Positions 46,167 through 51,814 of a stretch of DNA of 51,814 bases are shown one piece after another. The notes beneath the pieces were generated by a model, which did no database searches, was not told the DNA's origin, and saw nothing but the letters and a program-made list of their open reading frames with translations. A program made the position numbers and the translations under genes. The DNA is from Candidatus Omnitrophota bacterium (lineage in GTDB: Bacteria > Omnitrophota > Gorgyraeia > Zapsychrales > Fredricksoniimonadaceae). Within the stretch, counting starts at the first letter, position 1; the number at the start of each line of letters is the position of its first letter. The stretch is from the NCBI GenBank assembly GCA_015232565.1, contig JADFZK010000019.1:1-51814 (forward strand). The letters run 5' to 3'.

Positions 46167-47321
46167 TCAAACGATCTTCAGGAAACGACGCTTGCCAACC
46201 TTAAGGACGCCGCGCTGAACGCTCCAGCTTTCATCGGCCACAGCACTGCCCTCAAAGGTTACCGCATTCTGTTTAATGAGCCGGCGGGCTTCATTCTTTG
46301 ACGGCGCGATTCCCGCGAGTACCAGGATGCCGATCAAATCCATGCCGGGCTCAAGCGCCAGGGTTGCTATGTCGTCCGGGACTTGCTTTCTGGCGAACAC
46401 ACTATTGAAATGTTCGCACGCATCCCTCGCGGCATCGGGTCCGTGAAACTGGTGGACAATACTGCCCGCCAGCTCCATCTTCGCCTCCTTCGGATGCTTT
46501 TGCCGGAGCGACCCGAGGTCCTGGTCCGTCAAAAGCTCGAAGTATTTCATCATCAATTCATCGGATATCGACATCAATTTGCCGAACATATCGCGCGGCG
46601 GCTCATTGATGCCGACATAATTACCCAGGGACTTGGACATCTTGTTGACCCCGTCCAGGCCCTCTAAAAGCGGCGTCATAATTACCACTTGCGGCTCAAC
46701 ACCGTAAGCTTCCTGGATCTGCCGGCCCATCAGCAGATTAAATTTCTGATCCGCGCCGCCCAGCTCCACATCCGCCTTAAGGACTACGGAATCATACCCC
46801 TGCAAAAGAGGATAAATAAACTCCAGCAGGCTGATCTCCCGCCCGTCTTCAAAACGCTTCTTGAAATCCGCCCGCGCCAGCATCTGGGCCACCGTGGAAC
46901 GCGCGGTCAGCTCCATCAGGTCCTGGGCGCTGAACTTGCCGAACCAGTGACTGTTATAAACCACTTCGGTCTTTTTCGGATCGAGGACCTTAAACACCTG
47001 CTCCGAATAGGTTTTGGCGTTTAGTTCAATATCTTCCCGGGTCATTTTCTTGCGCAATTCATTGCGCCCGGTAGGGTCGCCGACCTGGGCCGTAAAATCG
47101 CCAATGAGAAACAGAACCCGATGACCCAGGTCCTGGAACTGCCGCATTTTCCTCAGCAGGACCACATGCCCCAAATGAATATCCGGGGCGGTCGGGTCGA
47201 ACCCGGCCTTGACCACCAGCGGCACACCCTTGGCGCGGCTTTTCTCAAGCTTCTTTTCCAAATGCTTAAGATCGATTATCTCGACCGTACCACGAGTGAT
47301 GGTTTTGAGGGCTTCTTGCAT
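46167..47321 (-). CDS. tyrS: Tyrosyl-tRNA synthetase, TyrZ-like type
   Basis: It charges tRNA-Tyr. The 384-residue class I synthetase has the HIGH-type motif PDIHLGH near residue 50, the [13 protein letters not shown] segment and the signature [12 protein letters not shown]. The KMSKS form and length fit the second (TyrZ) subgroup. A C-terminal S4 domain follows ([20 protein letters not shown]). A composite-family hairpin lies just upstream (47332-47381). Confidence 0.95.
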   Translation of the reverse strand: MQEALKTITRGTVEIIDLKHLEKKLEKSRAKGVPLVVKAGFDPTAPDIHLGHVVLLRKMRQFQDLGHRVLFLIGDFTAQVGDPTGRNELRKKMTREDIELNAKTYSEQVFKVLDPKKTEVVYNSHWFGKFSAQDLMELTARSTVAQMLARADFKKRFEDGREISLLEFIYPLLQGYDSVVLKADVELGGADQKFNLLMGRQIQEAYGVEPQVVIMTPLLEGLDGVNKMSKSLGNYVGINEPPRDMFGKLMSISDELMMKYFELLTDQDLGSLRQKHPKEAKMELAGSIVHQFHGPDAARDACEHFNSVFARKQVPDDIATLALEPGMDLIGILVLAGIAPSKNEARRLIKQNAVTFEGSAVADESWSVQRGVLKVGKRRFLKIV

Positions 47322-47331
47322 ATATAGGCGA

Positions 47332-47381
47332 AACTCCCAGCCGCCCGTCAGGCTAATGGCCTGTCGTGACGTCTGGGAGTT
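47332..47381 (-). repeat. 50-bp GC hairpin of the composite family (copy 5, without AT half)
   Basis: AACTCCCAG (47332-47340) and CTGGGAGTT (47373-47381) are perfect arms, with an inner CAGGC-TAATG-GCCTG-like stem. The reverse complement has the core CGACAGGCCATTAGCCTGAC, nearly identical to that of 17106-17155 (CGACAGGCCAACAGCCTGAC). It lies in the rpsA-tyrS gap and may also stop rpsA transcripts, although no T-run is seen. Confidence 0.7.
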
Positions 47382-47473
47382 ATTTGCCGCATTTTAAACA
47401 GAGCCGACATCTTTTCTAACCAATGTCGTTATTTGTTAAGACGCCTTAAGGGCGCGAATTACGCTGCAACTAT

Positions 47474-49021
47474 TTAGACTTTGGTGCTTACGCCGATCTT
47501 CATTTGATCAACGTCAACTTTAATAACCTTAACGCGCAGAGTATCATTGGCCTTAAGCTTGGCGGCTTCTTCCTTTTCGATCTCGGAAGAATACACCAGA
47601 GCCTCCACTTCGTCGTCGAGCTTCACAAAGACGCCAAAGTTGGAATTGGTAATGACCGTGGCTTCAATAACGGTATCCACCGGATACTTCCGGGCGATCT
47701 CAGCCCAGGGATTGGCCACCAGCTGTTTGAGCCCCAGCGTGATCTTGCGCGCCTTGGGATCGACCGCTAACACAACCACTTCCACCGCCTGACCCTTTTG
47801 CAGGACTTCCTGCGGATGATTGATCTTGCGGGTCCAGGACATGTCGGAAACATGGATCATGCCTTCCAGGCCATGCTCCAGCTCCACGAAAGCGCCGTAA
47901 TCGGCAAAGCCGCGCACGGTACCCTTAACGCTGGCCCCGACCGGGAAATACTGCTCGGCCTTAAGCCACGGATTATCTTCCAGCTGTTTCATGGAAAGGG
48001 AAATACGCTTGGCATCCTTGTCCACATTGATGATCTGCACTTCGACCTGCTGTCCCACGGTAAAGAGCTCCTGGGGATTGACCATCTTCTTCTGCCAGGT
48101 GATCTCGGAGGAATGCAACAAGCCCTCGATCCCGCGGCTGATCTCCACGAACACGCCGTAAGGCATGATATTAACGACCTTGCCCTTAACTACGGTGCCG
48201 GCCGGATACTTGTCGTAAACCGCTTCCCACGGATTGGCCGAGATCTGCTTGAGGCCCAGGGAAACCTTGGAATTCTCCTTGTCGAAATCCAGGATCACGA
48301 TCTCCAGGCGCTGGCCCAGAGAAACGATCTCCGAAGGATGGCTGATGCGCGACCAGCTCATATCGGTAATATGTAAAAGCCCATCCACGCCACCGAGGTC
48401 GATAAAGGCGCCAAAGTCCGTGATGCCCTTGACCATACCGGTACGGCGCTGGCCTTTTTCCAGCTTGCTCCACAAATGCTTGCGGCTCTCTTCGTGCTCT
48501 TTCTGCACGATCTCGCGGCGCGACAAGATAAGATTGCGACGCTGTTTGTTCATCTTGGCTACCAGGAAGCGGTAGGTGCGGGACATAATGTCGTCCGGCG
48601 GCAAACCCTTGAACGCGGAAAGCGACATGGGCAAGAACGCCTCGACGCCAGAAACGTCGGCGATATAACCACCCTTGACAATGCGGACCACGCGGCCTTC
48701 CACCACATCGCCCTCATTGATAACATCGGCGATCTTCTGCCAGCCCTTCAGGCGCTCGGCCTTGTTGAAGGAGAGCACCAGCTTGCCTTCGTCGTCTTCG
48801 ATGGTCTCAATGAGCACATCGATAGCCTGGCCGATGGTAAGCAAAGTGGGGTCACGGAACTCTTCCATGGCCACAAAACCCTCGGATTTAAACCCGATAT
48901 CCACCACCACTTCGTCCTTGCTCTTGGCGACGATAGTACCCTGTACGATCTGGCCTTCTATGAAGGTCTTCAGCGTGCTGCCGTACAGTTCCTCCATAAT
49001 AGATTTTTTTGTTTCTGACAT
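47474..49021 (-). CDS. rpsA: 30S ribosomal protein S1
   Basis: S1 unfolds and captures mRNA. The 515-residue protein has six S1 domains, seen as repeated G-x-V-x-x-x-x-x-GxFV patterns beginning near IEGQIVQGTIVAKS, NEGDVVEGRVVRI, EKGQRRTGMVKGI, YPAGTVVKGKVVNI, FPVGASVKGTVRGF and YPVDTVIEATVITN. It has its own promoter and a structured leader. A GAGG Shine-Dalgarno precedes the ATG. Confidence 0.95.
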   Translation of the reverse strand: MSETKKSIMEELYGSTLKTFIEGQIVQGTIVAKSKDEVVVDIGFKSEGFVAMEEFRDPTLLTIGQAIDVLIETIEDDEGKLVLSFNKAERLKGWQKIADVINEGDVVEGRVVRIVKGGYIADVSGVEAFLPMSLSAFKGLPPDDIMSRTYRFLVAKMNKQRRNLILSRREIVQKEHEESRKHLWSKLEKGQRRTGMVKGITDFGAFIDLGGVDGLLHITDMSWSRISHPSEIVSLGQRLEIVILDFDKENSKVSLGLKQISANPWEAVYDKYPAGTVVKGKVVNIMPYGVFVEISRGIEGLLHSSEITWQKKMVNPQELFTVGQQVEVQIINVDKDAKRISLSMKQLEDNPWLKAEQYFPVGASVKGTVRGFADYGAFVELEHGLEGMIHVSDMSWTRKINHPQEVLQKGQAVEVVVLAVDPKARKITLGLKQLVANPWAEIARKYPVDTVIEATVITNSNFGVFVKLDDEVEALVYSSEIEKEEAAKLKANDTLRVKVIKVDVDQMKIGVSTKV

Positions 49022-49042
49022 AAAATTTCCTCTTTCCCTATA

Positions 49043-49082
49043 TATTAGCCTTTGGATTTAGGGTTGCCCCTAGAGGCTAATA
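49043..49082 (-). promoter_or_regulatory. Structured rpsA 5' leader with GCAA tetraloop
   Basis: On the minus strand TATTAGCCT and AGGCTAATA pair perfectly (nine bases), and the enclosed TAGGG-GCAA-CCCTA makes a five-base stem with a GNRA-type tetraloop. The structure lies between the promoter and the ribosome binding site of rpsA. S1 represses its own mRNA in E. coli, so this may be the control element. Confidence 0.6.
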
Positions 49083-49090
49083 GAGAGGGC

Positions 49091-49118
49091 ATTATCTACG
49101 AAAACCGGGCTGTGTCAA
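49091..49118 (-). promoter_or_regulatory. Sigma-70 type promoter of rpsA
   Basis: On the minus strand TTGACA (complement of 49113-49118) is followed by a 16-bp spacer and GATAAT (complement of 49091-49096), about 70 bases before the rpsA start. Confidence 0.65.
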
Positions 49119-49174
49119 TTTATTATTTTCTGGCTGAATGACTGGCCATAGCAAGAAGCGGCCCTTCAGTAACC

Positions 49175-51694
49175 CTATTTTGGCGTTCCATCCAGAAATT
49201 GGCCGAGGCTTTTAAGCGGCTGGATGCCGAGGATGACCGGTGCGGCGCCTTGGGCATTGCGTACCTGCGCCAGCATGGCGGGATCGAGTTTTAGTGAAAG
49301 CGGCTGTCCGGCATTGATGGTTTGCAGACCCTCCGGTGCCGTGGTCAGGTCCACACCACCGGTGTTTTGCGCCGGGTTTGTGGTTCCCTCGACACTTTTT
49401 CGACCCGCTATATTGGGAAGCCTTACCGTTCCATCAGAATTAAAACGTTTCATCGCTTGCCCAACAACGGTTTCAGCGGCAAACTTAAGATTCTGGATAG
49501 GCAAGCTGGTCCATTTCTCAAATACTGCAGCAATTGTCTCTCTATATAGCACATCTTGTCCATTGATCTTTTCCCAACCCTCGATCGCTTTTTCAAGGTC
49601 TTTTGCCAAAATGGCTCTGGCTTCTTCCGTTGAAAGCTCTTTGGGAATCTCTATACCATCGGTCCCTTTCTTTTCTTCCTGCCTCCCGAAGAGGTCTGAA
49701 TTCGCACGCAGGAAAGAGAAATATTTCAAGCTGTACGCAACATGGTTCACTAAATAATCATATCCTACCGATCCTGGAATAAAATTAGGATCTAACAATT
49801 TTGATCTCATGTGCCTTAGTCTTATCAACCTGTTCGCAACTTGCAAATCGCTAGAAAAATCACCGACACAAAATGCAAACACTTCATGCGCGTCGCTAGC
49901 AGTAAATTCCTCTACCCCTGGCAGATCGTTAACAACATACCCCGATCGCATCAATTGCTCAATCCACCAATGCGCCATTTCATGAGCAACAGCAAACATC
50001 ATCCTCCTCTTAAAGAAACCAGCCTTGATCAAAGATTTATATTCTTCAGGCGTGCTTACAGCAATAAGATCTGTAATAAGTGCGCGCGGACTAATAAACA
50101 CTGCATCCTCAAGGCGGGAATATAAAGCACCAATCGCTATATTGGGGCTCTCTTTTCTTATTCCCTCATCAAAAAAGAACAGCGGCACACCATTCAATGA
50201 TGCTTGATAAACAAGATGCTGATTTCTTTTAAGTTTTGCTAAAGAATCTTCGCCAACGCTTTTAAGAACAGGCCCTATGTCAAATTGATTACTCCCGATG
50301 CTTCTCGCTAAAACAGAAAACTTTTTTATAACCGACGGATTGATTCTTGACGGAAATACATCCACTAACACATCCATTAGCTTTTCATCTTCCGTAAGCC
50401 TCACTACAAGCTGATCATTGGGTCCTTCACGATAGTAATGAGGCACGTTGGTGTTCGCTCGAATTATTTCTATGTCTGCTCCCATCGCACTGCCCGCCAA
50501 AAGCCCTGCGGCGAGCGCGGGCACCAGTAACTTTTGAACCCATTTAAGGGCGATCGATACAACAGACGATCGGGCCGACGTTGCCGGGAGCAACGCATTG
50601 GAATTGGTCAATGTCATGGAAGCGTCAGGATTAAACAGGATCCCGCCCGAGAAGTATTTCCTGGGAATTGTTTCCTGGGTAGTGTCGTCAAATTCTTCCT
50701 TGATAAGGTTGTAGGCGCCTTTTTTGAAGGCTTCCACATATTTCGACCAGATAAGATCAGCTTCGTTCTTGTTGGAAATATCAACACCCACGGTCTTTTT
50801 CTGGTCAACATACGCTTGCGCCAGAATGCTTTCCTTGATCTTGCGCTTGTACCAGGCCGCCAGAAGAAGCGATTGATACACCTGACGAATTGGCGCAAAG
50901 TTCGCGCCTTCATTAACTTCTTTTTCCAGGACCGGGATCACGATCTCGCGCAGAATGGCTTTGGCAATGTCGTTGGGGGCGTTTGGCGTTGGGGTTGAGA
51001 CCTGCAGAACGTTGGTCGACGTCGCTAAATAGTCGGTTTCCAGCATGACTTTCAGTCGGCTTTCCACGATATAGGCCGTGCCGGCAGAGGCGTTTTCATA
51101 AACGACGGCCTTTTCGGGAGTGATCCAGACCTTATTGAAGGTGTCGATAGGGATATCCGTTGTGCCATACGTGGCATATGTTTTTTCGTAAACTTTTTTC
51201 CAGAATGCCTTGCCGGTTTCTCCTTCGGGATAAATAACCGATGCGGTGATCTGCTTGAGCAGGTAATCCTGGGCTAAAAGATCGCGGCCCATTTCCGTCT
51301 GGCCGAACGCCTCCGGAACGATACGGTCTTTTTCATACGGCGAGAGGTTAACCCACAGGTCTTTTTCGGGAACAGTAAGGGAAGCGAGGAAATATTTAAC
51401 GAGTTTCTGCGATTCGCGCTTTAAATCGTCCTCATTAGGCCGGCCCGGATCTTTTGCCGATAGAGCAGAGCCAGTTTCCACCCCGGCACTCGCACTATCA
51501 CCTTTGTCGAGAATAAAATCAAAACGGAACGGATCGTTGGCAAACACCTTGATGCCTTTAAGCAAGGGCGGATTATAGGCCGAGCTTAAGCCAACCATTT
51601 GGCCCGGCGCAGGCAAAACCAGGCTTTCCGCGCGCACTCCGAGACCGGAGATCATAAAACATATCAATGTTATTAACGAAATTAGATTCCGCAT
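49175..51694 (-). CDS. Secreted modular protein with HExxH metallopeptidase-like core
   Basis: The 839-residue product has a signal peptide (MRNLISLITLICFMISGLGV, then RAES). Residues ~25-355 form the module shared with 4331-6571, ending QETIPRKYFSGG. A second hydrophobic stretch resembling a signal peptide (LLVPALAAGLLAGSAMGAD) occurs near residues 386-405, at the start of the private core. The core has HEMAH at 571-575 (AVAHEMAHWWIEQL), and about 20 residues later EEFTASDAHE, where a glutamate could be the third zinc ligand, as in gluzincins. The last ~60 residues begin GGVDL and end IQPLKSLGQFLDG, matching the shared C-terminal module. It is probably an exported zinc peptidase or a derivative. 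Substrate and true location are unknown. Confidence 0.82.
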   Translation of the reverse strand: MRNLISLITLICFMISGLGVRAESLVLPAPGQMVGLSSAYNPPLLKGIKVFANDPFRFDFILDKGDSASAGVETGSALSAKDPGRPNEDDLKRESQKLVKYFLASLTVPEKDLWVNLSPYEKDRIVPEAFGQTEMGRDLLAQDYLLKQITASVIYPEGETGKAFWKKVYEKTYATYGTTDIPIDTFNKVWITPEKAVVYENASAGTAYIVESRLKVMLETDYLATSTNVLQVSTPTPNAPNDIAKAILREIVIPVLEKEVNEGANFAPIRQVYQSLLLAAWYKRKIKESILAQAYVDQKKTVGVDISNKNEADLIWSKYVEAFKKGAYNLIKEEFDDTTQETIPRKYFSGGILFNPDASMTLTNSNALLPATSARSSVVSIALKWVQKLLVPALAAGLLAGSAMGADIEIIRANTNVPHYYREGPNDQLVVRLTEDEKLMDVLVDVFPSRINPSVIKKFSVLARSIGSNQFDIGPVLKSVGEDSLAKLKRNQHLVYQASLNGVPLFFFDEGIRKESPNIAIGALYSRLEDAVFISPRALITDLIAVSTPEEYKSLIKAGFFKRRMMFAVAHEMAHWWIEQLMRSGYVVNDLPGVEEFTASDAHEVFAFCVGDFSSDLQVANRLIRLRHMRSKLLDPNFIPGSVGYDYLVNHVAYSLKYFSFLRANSDLFGRQEEKKGTDGIEIPKELSTEEARAILAKDLEKAIEGWEKINGQDVLYRETIAAVFEKWTSLPIQNLKFAAETVVGQAMKRFNSDGTVRLPNIAGRKSVEGTTNPAQNTGGVDLTTAPEGLQTINAGQPLSLKLDPAMLAQVRNAQGAAPVILGIQPLKSLGQFLDGTPK

Positions 51695-51767
51695 CCCCGC
51701 CCCCTTTAAACCGCCTTGATCCTGCGCTTAAAGTCGCCACTACCCACAAACAACCACTAATTGCGGA

Positions 51768-51814
51768 TTCCGATAACTTCGTCCGGTCATTCCGGTGAAC
51801 TTCGGCCAGCCATT
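51768..51814. repeat. Short direct repeats at the window edge, possible insertion-element end
   Basis: Two ~22-bp units lie head to tail: ATTCCGATAACTTCGTCCGG at 51768 and ATTCCGGTGAACTTCGGCC at 51790, and the window ends inside or just after the second. Multiple terminal repeats of this sort, rich in ATTCCG and CCGG, occur at IS21-family ends. No transposase lies within the window. Confidence 0.35.

Overview
The window looks like bacterial chromosome from the candidate phylum Omnitrophota (PVC superphylum). The ribosomal and RNA polymerase genes only show that it is a bacterium. The lineage guess rests on two long secreted proteins that share an N-terminal module (motifs DPFRFDFILD, VPEKDLWVNLSPYEKDRIVP and QETIPRKYFSGG) and a C-terminal GGI/GGV-D module, which I associate from memory with Omnitrophota. 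It should be checked with a marker-gene tree.

Region 1 (1-8.2 kb) is accessory. A plus-strand gene for a 982-residue modular protein, probably cut off at its N-terminus, is followed by a small decayed island. The island holds an intact antitoxin gene and a broken ParE/RelE toxin gene, and it lies between a fragment of a uracil-DNA glycosylase gene and the intact glycosylase gene. Next comes a 746-residue secreted protein with a methyltransferase-like core, and then an IS110-family transposase with structured non-coding DNA on both sides, including a candidate ~184-nt RNA.

Region 2 (8.2-14.8 kb, minus strand) is a tightly packed series: TonB-like protein, GT2 glycosyltransferase, LpxL-like acyltransferase, GT28 diacylglycerol-type glycosyltransferase, free-standing lipoyl domain, LipB, PilT and an aspartate-type aminotransferase. 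It continues in the same direction from the ribosomal cluster.

Region 3 (14.8-46.1 kb, minus strand) is one uninterrupted macro-cluster, in transcription order: tRNA-Thr, rpmG, tRNA-Trp, secE, nusG, rplKAJL, rpoBC, rpsLG, fusA, tuf, the S10 genes, the spc genes (rpmD/L30 is absent), secY-adk-map-infA-rpmJ, rpsMKD, rpoA and rplQ. A near-perfect sigma-70 type promoter (TTGACA, 17 bp, TATACT) stands just before tRNA-Thr. A terminator-like hairpin sits between rplL and rpoB. Gaps in this region and the next carry a family of ~75-80 bp composite hairpin elements, apparently amplified into a ~71-bp tandem array between rpsK and rpsD.

Region 4 (46.1-51.8 kb, minus strand) has tyrS, rpsA with its own promoter and a structured leader, and a second modular secreted protein. 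This one is 839 residues with an HExxH metallopeptidase-like core. The right edge has short direct repeats resembling the end of an insertion element. The most novel signals are the shared-module secreted family with interchangeable cores and the composite hairpin repeat family.
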